A DNA stretch of 64,000 nucleotides. Origin: RGIG4079 sp045637505 (lineage in GTDB: Bacteria > Bacteroidota > Bacteroidia > Bacteroidales > Muribaculaceae). The notes beneath the pieces were generated by a model that ran no database searches, was not told where the DNA came from, and saw only the letters and a list, made by a program, of their open reading frames with translations. The position numbers were made by a program, and so were the translations under genes. Each line of letters begins with the position of its first letter. Position 1 is the stretch's first letter. The DNA lies in the NCBI GenBank assembly GCA_045637505.1, contig JAZTZO010000003.1, positions 1 to 64,000 of the forward strand. Direction: 5' to 3'. Shown piece by piece: positions 1-8,493 of the stretch.

Positions 1-2
1 GA

Positions 3-113
3 CTAATTGAACAGAGTCTGCTTGATGCCATTCAAACTAAAATCAATCGAAGGCCTCGTGAAAAACTTAATTTTTCTTCTCCAAAAATTGAATTCTTCAA
101 ACTATTGAAATAA
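3..113 (+). CDS. IS30-family transposase, C-terminal end only
   Basis: The reading frame is open from the left edge of the window and stops at 111-113, encoding about 36 residues. The tail contains the pattern INRRPREKLNF followed by SSPKIEFF, the usual end of IS30-family integrase-core transposases (an NxRPRKxLxxxTPxExF pattern). The DDE catalytic core must lie upstream of the window. Too little is visible to say whether the element is intact. It is followed by a likely terminal inverted repeat at 114-139 and then by the pepT promoter, so the element sits directly upstream of pepT. Confidence 0.75.
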   Translation, partial: LIEQSLLDAIQTKINRRPREKLNFSSPKIEFFKLLK

Positions 114-139
114 TTTTGCACTTGCTTGTTGACTCTACA
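114..139 (+). mobile_element. Probable right terminal end of the IS30-type element
   Basis: The 26 bases after the transposase stop (TTTTGCACTTGC then TTGTTGACTCTACA) lie between the end of the transposase and an AT-rich non-coding stretch. Their position and non-coding character fit an IS right inverted repeat. The matching left end is outside the window, so this is inference from position. Confidence 0.4.
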
Positions 140-186
140 AAAAATAGAAAAATGTGGCTGCATTTTTTTATTCCGTTGATTTTGTG

Positions 187-194
187 TAATTTTG
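187..194 (+). promoter_or_regulatory. -7 promoter element for pepT
   Basis: TAATTTTG matches the Bacteroidetes -7 consensus TAnnTTTG, 54 nt before the pepT ATG. No convincing -33 element is present at the usual distance. It lies just outside the IS end, so the insertion may have replaced the original upstream promoter region. Confidence 0.55.
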
Positions 195-248
195 CACATT
201 AATTTACGAAAACTTATAAAATTCACTAACCTTGAATTTCTTACAACA

Positions 249-1472
249 ATGAATGTAGTAGATCGATTTCTTGAATATGTTAAGTTTGACACTCAAAGTG
301 ATGAATTGACCAATCTCACCCCGTCAACTCCGGGGCAAATGGTTTTTGCTCAATATCTTGAGGGAAAACTCAATGAATTGGGCTTGAAAGATGTGTCGCT
401 TGATGAAAATGGATATCTTATGGCCACTCTTCCAAGTAATATGAACGAAGAGGTGCCTACGATAGGATTTATTGCTCACTTGGATACATCGCCCGATATG
501 TCGGGGCGTCATGTAAACCCACGCATTGTTAAGAATTATGATGGTAATGACATTGTACTCAATGCCGAAAAAGAAATAGTATTGTCGCCTAATCAATTCC
601 CCGAATTGTTGCATTATGTAGGACAAGATTTGATTGTTACCGATGGTAATACTCTCCTCGGGGCTGATGATAAGGCAGGTATTGCCGAAATTATCACTGC
701 TGTGGAATATCTTATGGCTCACCCCGAAATTAAGCATGGTGACATTCGCATAGCATTTAACCCTGATGAAGAAATTGGCCTTGGAGCACACAAGTTTGAC
801 GTAGAAAAATTTGGTGCCGATTGGGCTTACACTATGGACGGCGGTGAGATAGGTGAACTTGAATACGAAAACTTTAATGCAGCTGTTGCAAAGGTTACAT
901 TTAAAGGTCGTAACGTGCACCCTGGATATGCTAAACACAAAATGATTAACTCATTGCGTGTGGCTACACAGTTTGCAATCATGTTGCCTCGATGGGAAAC
1001 ACCCGAGCATACCGAAGGTTATGAAGGATTCTATCATTTAATCGGAATTGAAGGAGGAGTGGAACAAACTGTGTTGACCTATATCATTCGTGACCACGAT
1101 CGTGACCGTTTTGAACGTCGCAAGAAAGAGTTTGAACACTTGACACGTAAAATCAATAAGGAATTTCCCGATTGCGCATCTCTTGAATTGAAAGACCAAT
1201 ACTATAACATGCGCGAAAAAATTGAGCCTGTGATGCACGTGATTGAAATTGCAGAACAAGCAATGCGTAATGCCGATGTTACTCCTAAAGTAGTGCCCAT
1301 TCGTGGTGGTACTGACGGTGCTCAACTATCGTTTAAAGGTCTTCCTTGTCCTAACATCTTTGCTGGAGGGTTGAACTTCCATGGTCGTTATGAATTTGTG
1401 CCCATTCCATCAATGGAAAAGGCGACACAAGTAATCGTTGAAATAGCGAAGCTCGTTGCAGAACGTAAATAA
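249..1472 (+). CDS. pepT: Peptidase T (aminotripeptidase)
   Basis: The product is a 407-residue cytosolic M20B zinc peptidase that removes the N-terminal residue of tripeptides; the length matches the family (about 408). Visible motifs are HLDTSPD (His77, metal ligand), LLGADDKAG (Asp140, bridging ligand), PDEEIG (Glu174/175, catalytic base and ligand) and, near the end, RGGTDGAQLS and NFHGRYEFVP with the last His ligand. I chose the ATG at 249 because the family begins at this point; a TTG at 192 in the same frame would add 19 residues and sits inside the promoter. miaA overlaps its last 17 bases in another frame, so the two are probably cotranscribed and coupled. Confidence 0.95.
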   Translation: MNVVDRFLEYVKFDTQSDELTNLTPSTPGQMVFAQYLEGKLNELGLKDVSLDENGYLMATLPSNMNEEVPTIGFIAHLDTSPDMSGRHVNPRIVKNYDGNDIVLNAEKEIVLSPNQFPELLHYVGQDLIVTDGNTLLGADDKAGIAEIITAVEYLMAHPEIKHGDIRIAFNPDEEIGLGAHKFDVEKFGADWAYTMDGGEIGELEYENFNAAVAKVTFKGRNVHPGYAKHKMINSLRVATQFAIMLPRWETPEHTEGYEGFYHLIGIEGGVEQTVLTYIIRDHDRDRFERRKKEFEHLTRKINKEFPDCASLELKDQYYNMREKIEPVMHVIEIAEQAMRNADVTPKVVPIRGGTDGAQLSFKGLPCPNIFAGGLNFHGRYEFVPIPSMEKATQVIVEIAKLVAERK

Positions 1473-2370
1473 AAATAAAACATTAATCGTTGTCACCGGC
1501 CCTACGGGGTCGGGTAAGACCGACTTAGCAATAAAATTGGCACTCCACTACGGGTGCCATATTTTATCGGCCGACTCGCGTCAACTTTATCGCGAAATCC
1601 CTATCGGTACGGCGGCACCTACTGCCGAACAATTGTTGTTGGTACCACATCATTTTGTGGGCACTCTTTCGCTTGAGGACTATTATAGTGCGGCGCAATA
1701 TGAAGAAGATGTGATGAAATTGCTCCCTACGTTGTGGGAACACAATGACTATGTGGTGATGTGTGGAGGGTCGATGATGTATGTCGATGCGGTGACAAAG
1801 GGCATAGATGAATTGCCGACTATTACCCCCGAGGTTAGAGAAAAAGCAATGGCAATATATCAAGAGGGTGGAGTGGAGCGACTTTGTGCGATGTTGAGTG
1901 AATTAGACCCTATTTACTACAACCAGGTAGATTTAAATAACCACAAGCGATTGGTGCATGCTATTGAAATAATAATGCAAGCTGGCGTGCCTTACTCGTC
2001 GTTGCGCACTGGTGCGGTGAAAGAACGCCCATTTCGCATCGTTAAAATGGCATTGGATTTTGACCGTGAAGTGTTGTTTGACCGCATTAACCGACGAGTT
2101 GATGCGATGATAGCAGCAGGGCTTGAGCAAGAAGCACATAGCGTATATCATCTGCGACATCTAAACTCTCTTAATACAGTGGGGTATAAAGAAATGTTTG
2201 CCTATTTTGATGGCACTATGGACTATGAAACAGCGGTGGCGCGTATAGGGAAAAACACACGAGTATATGCTAAAAAACAATTAACATGGTATAAGCGTGA
2301 TGCGGCATTGCATATGCTTAATCCTGTAGGAGCATTTGAACAAGCGATATCTTTGATAGAGGAGGCTTAA
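1456..2370 (+). CDS. miaA: tRNA dimethylallyltransferase
   Basis: MiaA transfers dimethylallyl from DMAPP to N6 of A37 in tRNAs that read UNN codons. The 304-residue product has the P-loop GPTGSGKT (about residues 15-22), SADSRQLY, the HKRLVHAIEI helix, VGYKEMF and the C-terminal RVYAKKQLTWYKR tRNA-binding signature, so it is full length. No ATG or GTG is available before the P-loop. The only standard start is TTG at 1456, which lies inside the last codons of pepT, so translation is probably coupled to pepT termination. Confidence 0.93.
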   Translation: MQNVNKNKTLIVVTGPTGSGKTDLAIKLALHYGCHILSADSRQLYREIPIGTAAPTAEQLLLVPHHFVGTLSLEDYYSAAQYEEDVMKLLPTLWEHNDYVVMCGGSMMYVDAVTKGIDELPTITPEVREKAMAIYQEGGVERLCAMLSELDPIYYNQVDLNNHKRLVHAIEIIMQAGVPYSSLRTGAVKERPFRIVKMALDFDREVLFDRINRRVDAMIAAGLEQEAHSVYHLRHLNSLNTVGYKEMFAYFDGTMDYETAVARIGKNTRVYAKKQLTWYKRDAALHMLNPVGAFEQAISLIEEA

Positions 2371-2386
2371 TTGCTCCAATCTTTAT

Positions 2387-3100
2387 TTACCAGCAAGCAA
2401 ATGTTGAATAGATAGCGATTGATAGTGCAGTTATCAATCCGGCACCTATTGTAATGTCAGAGAGTTGATATGCTATGGTGGTGTTGCCTACTTTTAGCGA
2501 GTCATAAAAGCGGCTTGAATCATAGTCGCGAGGTGAGGCTATCTCTTTCGCTATTTTTTTAGAAATGCTATATGTGAGCCACCCCGAGGCACTTCCTAAA
2601 AGAGCTCCCACTAAAAGGTCGCCTGGGTAATGTACACCTAAATATAGACGAGAGTAGGCTGTGGTGATGGCCCAAATGAAAATGAAAATAGTGAAACGAC
2701 GTTTTGTGAATAGTAGGGAGAGGAATGTGGCTAATGCAAATGAATTGGCGGCATGGCAAGAGGGAAATCCGTAGCGACCTCCGCGATATCCATCAACAAT
2801 GTGAACTAACGAGTGGATGGGGTTGTTGAGGTTGGAAGGTCGATATCTTTCCACGGCCGGACGTATCATTGATGCCCCGATTTGGTCAGCGAGAGCAATA
2901 GCGCACGCTATGCCAATTGTGAAACATAGCGCAACTTTCCACCCAAAACGGCGAAATAAAATATATAGCATTGTGGCATACATGGGTACCCAAATGAGTT
3001 TGCCAGAAAAGGCCTTCATGAAATGGTCGAAAAATGGGCAATGTAAGCCGTTGAAAAATAATAGAATTTGAGTGTCGATGTCGATTAAAAAGTCAAGCAC
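2387..3100 (-). CDS. PAP2-family membrane phosphatase
   Basis: A 237-residue integral membrane acid phosphatase of the PAP2 type, probably acting on lipid diphosphates or lipid phosphates such as undecaprenyl-PP or phosphatidylglycerol phosphate. The three signature blocks are visible: RPAVERYRP (variant of KxxxxxxRP), FPSCHAANS (variant of PSGH, with Cys for Gly) and SRLYLGVHYPGD (SRxxxxxHxxxD). About five or six hydrophobic segments surround them. It is convergent with miaA, 16 nt between the stops, with no strong terminator. A -7 promoter element is at 3136-3143. The substrate cannot be told from sequence. Confidence 0.85.
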   Translation of the reverse strand: MLDFLIDIDTQILLFFNGLHCPFFDHFMKAFSGKLIWVPMYATMLYILFRRFGWKVALCFTIGIACAIALADQIGASMIRPAVERYRPSNLNNPIHSLVHIVDGYRGGRYGFPSCHAANSFALATFLSLLFTKRRFTIFIFIWAITTAYSRLYLGVHYPGDLLVGALLGSASGWLTYSISKKIAKEIASPRDYDSSRFYDSLKVGNTTIAYQLSDITIGAGLITALSIAIYSTFACW

Positions 3101-3135
3101 GAGAAATTTATTTTAGAGTTTGTCCTAATAGGCTA

Positions 3136-3143
3136 CAAAATTA
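3136..3143 (-). promoter_or_regulatory. -7 promoter element for the PAP2 gene
   Basis: CAAAATTA on the plus strand reads TAATTTTG on the minus strand, a match to TAnnTTTG, 35 nt before the gene start. No good -33 element is seen. Confidence 0.5.
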
Positions 3144-3306
3144 CTCTAAAATTCAATAACTTGTGTTATTTGTGGCGAAAAAGTAGATAAAGATGTGCAA
3201 AGAGTCGCAGTGAAGAGGGTTGTGAGGTAGAAGGAAATAGAGTAATTATGATGATGCTATTGAAATATTAAATAGGACATGAGGGGTGAGATAAATAAAT
3301 ATTCAT

Positions 3307-3314
3307 TATATTTG
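3307..3314 (+). promoter_or_regulatory. -7 promoter element for the LOG-family gene
   Basis: TATATTTG is a perfect TAnnTTTG match, 27 nt before the ATG at 3342. This implies a very short leader and argues for the ATG, or the GTG six bases earlier, as the start. Confidence 0.6.
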
Positions 3315-3341
3315 TGCAATAAAATGTGAAATTCCGTGAGA

Positions 3342-4439
3342 ATGTTGCAGTCATATAAAGAAATAGAAACACTATCACAGCTCCTTGAAGATGTAAAAAC
3401 GAATAATGGATCGTTTGTGCATTGTGCATTTCAAAATATCGATTTTACTCAAGTTGATAAAGATATTTTGGAATTGTGGCAGTTTGATGATTGTCTATTT
3501 TTGGGGTGCAATATGAGGGGAGTGTCAATGACAATAAACGACAAATGTGTAAGTTTGCCCATGCTTGATAAGCCATATAATATGTTTCGGTCAACACTCT
3601 ATTCTCCTCACGAATTATATGTGACAGTCGCCGAGAATGCCCATTTTGATGGGAGAGTGTATGCGCATTATCTCGATACAGGCAAGCAAGCTGAGGATAT
3701 AGGTGAGACATTGGCGCGCTCGTTGCACGATCACTCAATAATAGATGCATTGCACGATTTCTTATCACAATATGACGAGAAGAACATTGTGGGGATAATG
3801 GGTGGACACGCAATGTTGCGCACCGATAAAGAATTTCGCAATATCGTGTTGATGGCCAAGGGAATTGCCGAGTCGGGGAAATTGCTCGTGAGTGGTGGTG
3901 GTCCTGGAGCAATGGAGGCCACACATTTAGGCGCTTGGATGGCTGGGCGTGAAGAAAAAGACGTGGATGCGGCGCTCAAGATATTGTCGGTTGCTCCATC
4001 ATATAAAGATGATAGATGGTTGTCGAGCGCATTTGCAGTGATGGCACAATATCCACAGGTAAAATTTAAAAGTTTAGGTATTCCTACTTGGTTGTATGGT
4101 CATGAGCCATCAACACCATTTGCAACACATATAGCAAAACTCTTTGAGAATGCATTGCGCGAAGATGGATTGCTTACTATTGCCAAAGGTGGAATCGTTT
4201 ATGCGCCTGGAGGTGCAGGCACGATGCAAGAAATTTTCCAAGATGCCACGCAAAACCATTATCTCACTTGTGGCTATGCAAGCCCAATGGTGTTCTATGG
4301 AAAAGAATATTGGACGCGAACAATGCCAGTGTATCCGTTGTTAGAATCGTTGTTATCATCGCAACGCTATAAAAATCTATTGTTGTCGATAACCGATAGT
4401 GTTGAAGAGGTGATATCGATAATTGAAAATTATTATTAA
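3342..4439 (+). CDS. LOG-family Rossmann-fold nucleotide-binding protein
   Basis: About 365 residues. The C-terminal two thirds carry the lysine-decarboxylase-like (LOG) fold: GIMGGHAMLR, SGKLLVSGGGPGAMEA and the signature PGGAGTMQE (about residues 287-295). LOG proteins hydrolyse nucleotide 5'-monophosphates or activate cytokinins; in bacteria the larger members act as nucleotide 5'-monophosphate nucleosidases, comparable in size range to PpnN/YgdH, though I cannot assign orthology. The N-terminal ~130 residues are not recognised. A GTG at 3336 is an alternative start two codons earlier. The thioredoxin lipoprotein gene follows after 17 nt, so the two may be cotranscribed. Confidence 0.8.
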   Translation: MLQSYKEIETLSQLLEDVKTNNGSFVHCAFQNIDFTQVDKDILELWQFDDCLFLGCNMRGVSMTINDKCVSLPMLDKPYNMFRSTLYSPHELYVTVAENAHFDGRVYAHYLDTGKQAEDIGETLARSLHDHSIIDALHDFLSQYDEKNIVGIMGGHAMLRTDKEFRNIVLMAKGIAESGKLLVSGGGPGAMEATHLGAWMAGREEKDVDAALKILSVAPSYKDDRWLSSAFAVMAQYPQVKFKSLGIPTWLYGHEPSTPFATHIAKLFENALREDGLLTIAKGGIVYAPGGAGTMQEIFQDATQNHYLTCGYASPMVFYGKEYWTRTMPVYPLLESLLSSQRYKNLLLSITDSVEEVISIIENYY

Positions 4440-4456
4440 CTCAAAATAAAATTTTT

Positions 4457-4894
4457 ATGAAGAAGTTTATTTTATTGTCAATCGTTGCCACTGCATTAAT
4501 GACAAGCTGTGGCAGTGGAGACACAAAAAATGAAGCAGTGGCAACCGATTCGGTAGCAACTGAAGTAGTTGAAGTAAAAGAAAGTAAGGTGTTGAAATTG
4601 TCGGACATATCACAACTAAAAGCAACCGACAAGCCTGTGGTAATAGATTTTAATGCAAAATGGTGTATGCCATGCCTTGAATTTGCTCCACACTTTGAGT
4701 CGGTGGCCTCAAAAATGAGCGACAAGGCTACATTTATATCAGTGGATGTCGACAATTGGAAAGAGTTGGCAATGGAATTTGGAGCAAATTCAATACCTAT
4801 GGTAGTGATAATTAAGCCAAACGGGGAAAAGAATTTGACTGTTGGGTATATGACCGAAGAAGAGTTTGAGAATTTCTTGAACGAAAAACTTTAA
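4457..4894 (+). CDS. Thioredoxin-family lipoprotein
   Basis: A 145-residue protein with a lipoprotein signal peptide ending LMTSC (lipid-modified Cys at about residue 18), then a short polar linker and a thioredoxin domain with the WCMPC active site (about residues 69-73) and the cis-proline loop SIPM. It is predicted to be a membrane-anchored periplasmic thiol-disulfide oxidoreductase. The WCxPC site and short domain are closer to thioredoxin itself than to the TlpA/ResA group with its extra insert. The partner is unknown. Confidence 0.88.
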   Translation: MKKFILLSIVATALMTSCGSGDTKNEAVATDSVATEVVEVKESKVLKLSDISQLKATDKPVVIDFNAKWCMPCLEFAPHFESVASKMSDKATFISVDVDNWKELAMEFGANSIPMVVIIKPNGEKNLTVGYMTEEEFENFLNEKL

Positions 4895-5034
4895 TAGGTA
4901 GAAAAAGTCGAAATAAAGAACTCATGCTTGTGGCATAATAACATATTAATGAGCGATTTTTAGTGAAAAATGTCAATAAAAATGCAATTATGCTGTGAAA
5001 TTGGGCGAAAATATTAAATTTTTTATAAAAATAT

Positions 5035-5066
5035 TTTGGTATTACATATAGTTATGTGTATCTTTG
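5035..5066 (+). promoter_or_regulatory. Promoter of the ompA-like gene
   Basis: TTTG at 5035-5038 and TATCTTTG at 5059-5066 are separated by 20 nt, the ideal Bacteroidetes -33/-7 arrangement. The start is predicted near 5073, about 33 nt before the ATG. A strong promoter fits the highly expressed gene downstream. Confidence 0.8.
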
Positions 5067-5105
5067 TAGTGAAATTAAACTAATTTTATTTAAACTATAC
5101 ACAAA

Positions 5106-6269
5106 ATGAAAAAAGTTATTCTTTTGGCTGCTGTAGCACTTGGTGCAATGTCAGCTCAAGCTCAACAAGCTGTTGAAGCTCCTAAATTTTTTGACAACTG
5201 GTCAATTTCATTGGTAGGTGGTGGTACAACTCCACTTTTGCAAATTGACGAAATTGGTAAAGTTCGTGGTATCGCTGGTATCGAAATCGAAAAGCAAGTA
5301 TCTCCTATCCTTGCTGTAGGTATCGAAGGTAACTGGGGTATCAATACTTCTTATGGCGAAGGCGTAAATGTATTCGATGATCAATACGCTGGTGTTTATG
5401 GTGCAATCAACCTAAACAAACTTTTTGGTGCTTGCAAATGCAAATCTCAACTTTTCGAAGTTGAAGCTGTAGCTGGTGCAGGTTGGGGTCGTTACTATGA
5501 CAAAAACTGGGATGATGAAAACTGGTATACTGGTTATGCTGCTGACCACAACTTCTTCGCTACAAAAGCTGGTCTTAACTTGAACTTCAACGTTAGCAAA
5601 ATCATTACTCTTTCTTTGAAACCATCTGTAACTTGGAATATGAGTGACGCAGTTCAAGGTAACCTTCGTTACATCAATGGTTCAAGCGCAAGCGCTTCTT
5701 ACGACGCTAACTACGCTAAATTCAACCTTATGGCTGGTGTAACTTTCCACCTCGGCAACAAAGGTTTCAAATGCGTTAAACCTTACGACCAAGCAGAAGT
5801 TGACGCTCTTAACGCTCAAATCAACGACCTTCGCGCTGCAAACGATGCTTGCAATGGTAAAGTAAGCGCTCTCGCTGCTGAAAACGCTGCTCTTGCTGCT
5901 GAACTCGCTGCTTGCAAAAACCGCAAACCAGAAGTAAAAGAAATCAAAGTTGACAACTACGAACGTCACGTATACTTCAACCAAGGTTCTTCTAAAATCC
6001 AAGCTTCTCAAAAACCAGTAGTATCTATGGTTGCTGATTATCTTAACAACAACCCTGGTTCAAAAGTTGAAATCAAAGGTTACGCTTCTGTAGATGGTAG
6101 CCAAGCTTTGAACGAAAAACTCGCTACTGCTCGTGCTGAAGCTGTTAAAGCTATGCTCGTTGACACTTACAAAATTGACGCTGACCGCATCATCGCTTCA
6201 GGTCAAGGTGAAACTGACATGTTCAAAGAAACTTCTTGGAACCGTGTAAGTATCTGTACTGTAAAATAA
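5106..6269 (+). CDS. OmpA-family outer-membrane porin
   Basis: A 387-residue protein with a signal peptide (cleavage after AQA, about residue 19), an N-terminal beta-barrel domain (about 30-220), a short Ala-rich coiled coil (about 225-270) and a C-terminal OmpA peptidoglycan-binding domain (about 285-387; VEIKGYASVDGS and NEKLATARAEAVKAML match the family). It links the outer membrane to the wall. Codon use is strongly biased (GCT, AAC, GAA, CTT, CGC), unlike the flanking genes, which indicates very high expression. It has its own promoter and a strong terminator, so it is monocistronic. Confidence 0.92.
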   Translation: MKKVILLAAVALGAMSAQAQQAVEAPKFFDNWSISLVGGGTTPLLQIDEIGKVRGIAGIEIEKQVSPILAVGIEGNWGINTSYGEGVNVFDDQYAGVYGAINLNKLFGACKCKSQLFEVEAVAGAGWGRYYDKNWDDENWYTGYAADHNFFATKAGLNLNFNVSKIITLSLKPSVTWNMSDAVQGNLRYINGSSASASYDANYAKFNLMAGVTFHLGNKGFKCVKPYDQAEVDALNAQINDLRAANDACNGKVSALAAENAALAAELAACKNRKPEVKEIKVDNYERHVYFNQGSSKIQASQKPVVSMVADYLNNNPGSKVEIKGYASVDGSQALNEKLATARAEAVKAMLVDTYKIDADRIIASGQGETDMFKETSWNRVSICTVK

Positions 6270-6304
6270 TCTTGAGATTAAATAAGTAAAGATATAAAAT
6301 AACG

Positions 6305-6338
6305 CAACCCCGAGTCAATTGGCTCGGGGTTGTTTTTT
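6305..6338 (+). terminator. Rho-independent terminator after the ompA-like gene
   Basis: A perfect 10-bp stem, CAACCCCGAG paired with CTCGGGGTTG, has an 8-nt loop and is followed at once by six T residues. Confidence 0.93.
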
Positions 6339-6352
6339 ATTGAAGGAATTAC

Positions 6353-6360
6353 TATATTTG
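6353..6360 (+). promoter_or_regulatory. -7 promoter element for the panE-like gene
   Basis: TATATTTG matches TAnnTTTG and lies 32 nt before the ATG at 6393, just after the preceding terminator. Confidence 0.6.
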
Positions 6361-6392
6361 CACATATACATTAATATAATTAAGATAATCAT

Positions 6393-7397
6393 ATGCGCAT
6401 AGCAATTTATGGAGCAGGTTCATTGGGCACTATTCTTGGTGCATATATAGCCAAAGCGGGTGTTAATATTGAATTAATTAATCGCAATAAGGCTCATGTA
6501 GAGGCATTGAAGACAAAGGGCGCAACAATAGTGGGAACTGTACAGTTCAGCCAACCTGTGGTTGCCTATACTCCCGATGAGATGAGTGGTCAATATGATA
6601 TTATTTTTTTAATGACAAAACAACAACACAACCATGAGGTGGTGAATATGCTTAAAGATTATCTAGCTAATGATGGGGTGTTGGTTACATTTCAAAACGG
6701 ATTACCCGAGATGCAAATAGCATCAATATTGGGAGAAGAACGTGTGCTTGGATGTACGGTCGCTTGGGGCGCTACACTTCAGTCGCCTGGAGTGTGTGAA
6801 CTTACCAGTGCGCCCGATGCGTTGTCGTTTTCGTTGGGCGCTATATCAAGTCAACGAAGTCGTCACTTTGATAAAGTAAAAGAGTTGCTTGAGAAGATGG
6901 GTGCTGTTGATGTTGAGGAAAACTTTATTGGGACTCGATGGAGTAAACTGCTCATCAATGCAGCTTTCTCGGGAATGAGTGCCGTGCTTGGTTGTACGTT
7001 TGGCGAAGCAGCACAACCTCGTGCATCGCGACGCATAGTGCAAACTTTAATAAAGGAATGTATTGATGTGTGTCGAGCTGGAAATATTCGCATTGAGCCA
7101 GTTCAAGGGAAAGATATAGTGAAATTATTGGACTACTCCAATCCTATAAAAAAAGCGTTCTCATACTTTATCATTCCTATTGCTATTCGCAAACATGCCA
7201 AACTCAAGGCGAGTATGCTTCAAGACCTTGAGAAAGGGAAACTCACCGAAGTTGATGCTATAAATGGTGCAGTATCGGAATATGGACGCCGAGTGGGTTG
7301 TCCTACTCCAATGAACGACCGAGTAGTGGAGATAATACATAAGATAGAGCGAGGAGAACTCACTCCAAGTTTTGATAACTTGAAGTATTTCCATTAA
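6393..7397 (+). CDS. panE: 2-dehydropantoate 2-reductase family protein
   Basis: A 334-residue cytosolic ApbA/PanE oxidoreductase, predicted to reduce ketopantoate to pantoate with NADPH in the pantothenate/CoA pathway. The N-terminus has the Rossmann motif GAGSLG (residues 7-12) and NRNKAHVEAL for the cofactor. TKQQHN and QNGLPE follow, and KLLINAAFSG carries the catalytic Lys and Asn pattern of the C-terminal domain. Length is slightly above the usual 300. Paralogues with other 2-oxoacid substrates exist, so the exact substrate is inferred. Confidence 0.85.
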   Translation: MRIAIYGAGSLGTILGAYIAKAGVNIELINRNKAHVEALKTKGATIVGTVQFSQPVVAYTPDEMSGQYDIIFLMTKQQHNHEVVNMLKDYLANDGVLVTFQNGLPEMQIASILGEERVLGCTVAWGATLQSPGVCELTSAPDALSFSLGAISSQRSRHFDKVKELLEKMGAVDVEENFIGTRWSKLLINAAFSGMSAVLGCTFGEAAQPRASRRIVQTLIKECIDVCRAGNIRIEPVQGKDIVKLLDYSNPIKKAFSYFIIPIAIRKHAKLKASMLQDLEKGKLTEVDAINGAVSEYGRRVGCPTPMNDRVVEIIHKIERGELTPSFDNLKYFH

Positions 7398-7420
7398 TAA
7401 ATGGCTAAAAGAATAAAACA

Positions 7421-7458
7421 AAAATAGGTGGTGCATAGCATGCACCACCTATTTTTTT
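7421..7458. terminator. Bidirectional terminator between panE-like gene and nagB
   Basis: A perfect 13-bp stem (AATAGGTGGTGCA with TGCACCACCTATT, 5-nt loop) has T-runs in both directions and lies between two convergent genes. It probably serves both. Confidence 0.92.
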
Positions 7459-7474
7459 AATATATATCTCTTTA

Positions 7475-8284
7475 TTATAGAAGAGTGTCGGGGTTGAGGT
7501 TAGCTCCTTCAATATCTTTGAAGTATTTGTAAGTTCCCACTTTCAATTCAGCACAAGCATCTTCATCGGCGATGATGATCGCTTTTTCGTGCATTTGAAG
7601 AGCCGAGATTGTCCACATTTGGCTGATGCCACCTTCTACGCCATGACGCAATGCGCGAGCTTTGTTGTAGCCATTTACGATGAGCATAACGCTTTTAGCA
7701 GCCATAACAGTGCCAACACCTACTGTCAATGCTGTTTTAGGAACTTGATTTACGTCGTTGTTGAAGAAACGAGAGTTAGCAATAATTGTGTCTTGAGTGA
7801 GGGTTTTCATACGAGTTTTAGAGGTCAAAGATGAACCTGGCTCGTTGAATGCGATGTGTCCGTCGGGACCTACACCACCCATGAAAAGGTCAATACCACC
7901 ATATGATTTGATTTTGTCTTCAAAACGTTGGCATTCTGCGATAGGATCTTCAGCGTTGCCGTTAAGGATATTCACATTTTCGGGGAGAATGTCGATGTGA
8001 TTGAAGAAGTTGGTCCACATGAAAGTGTGGTAGCTTTGTTCGTGGTCTTGAGGAATGCCACAATATTCGTCCATGTTGAAAGTTACAACATTTTTGAATG
8101 AAACTTTACCTTCTTTGTTGAGTTTGATGAGGTTTTTGTACATGCCGAGTGGAGAGCCACCAGTAGGACAGCCGAGTACAAATGGTTTTTCAGCTGTTGG
8201 GTTTGCTGCATTGATGCGTGAAGCTACATAATTCGCTGCCCAACGAGATACTTCTTCGTAGTTAGGTTCAATAATTAGTCTCAT
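7475..8284 (-). CDS. nagB: Glucosamine-6-phosphate deaminase
   Basis: NagB converts glucosamine-6-phosphate to fructose-6-phosphate and ammonia in amino-sugar catabolism. The 269-residue product has the family length. Visible motifs are GCPTGGSPLGMY (substrate phosphate loop), NMDEYCG with the catalytic Asp, and GVGPDGHIAFNEPG with the ring-opening Asp/His/Glu set. I chose the ATG at 8284, where the family begins with MRLIIEPNY; an upstream in-frame ATG at 8338 overlaps the promoter. No nag cluster neighbours are present. Confidence 0.95.
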   Translation of the reverse strand: MRLIIEPNYEEVSRWAANYVASRINAANPTAEKPFVLGCPTGGSPLGMYKNLIKLNKEGKVSFKNVVTFNMDEYCGIPQDHEQSYHTFMWTNFFNHIDILPENVNILNGNAEDPIAECQRFEDKIKSYGGIDLFMGGVGPDGHIAFNEPGSSLTSKTRMKTLTQDTIIANSRFFNNDVNQVPKTALTVGVGTVMAAKSVMLIVNGYNKARALRHGVEGGISQMWTISALQMHEKAIIIADEDACAELKVGTYKYFKDIEGANLNPDTLL

Positions 8285-8335
8285 TAGATTACAAGTTTTA
8301 TGAGTTGATAAAATAGTTTTGTGTTTAATTTTATG

Positions 8336-8343
8336 CAAAATTA
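8336..8343 (-). promoter_or_regulatory. -7 promoter element for nagB
   Basis: CAAAATTA on the plus strand reads TAATTTTG on the minus strand, 51 nt before the nagB start. The -33 element is not obvious. Confidence 0.5.
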
Positions 8344-8457
8344 CAAAAATATAATGTAAAGAGATAATAATAAGTCAATAATATTGATTAAATGTATTTT
8401 ATAATCAAATTTTTGATGTTTTTATTGTTATAAAATATTAATTGAACTATTGTTTTA

Positions 8458-8487
8458 TTGGATAATGAAAAAAACTTTGTAGTTTTG
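8458..8487 (+). promoter_or_regulatory. Orphan promoter upstream of the candidate small RNA
   Basis: TTG at 8458-8460 and TAGTTTTG at 8480-8487 are separated by 19 nt. No reading frame starts within the next 190 nt, so the promoter appears to drive a non-coding transcript beginning near 8494. Confidence 0.6.
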
Positions 8488-8493
8488 TGTTTA

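Noticed and set aside
324..938. A 204-codon minus-strand frame inside pepT
   Set aside because: No promoter, and composition rich in Cys, Phe and His as expected of an antisense shadow of a conserved enzyme.
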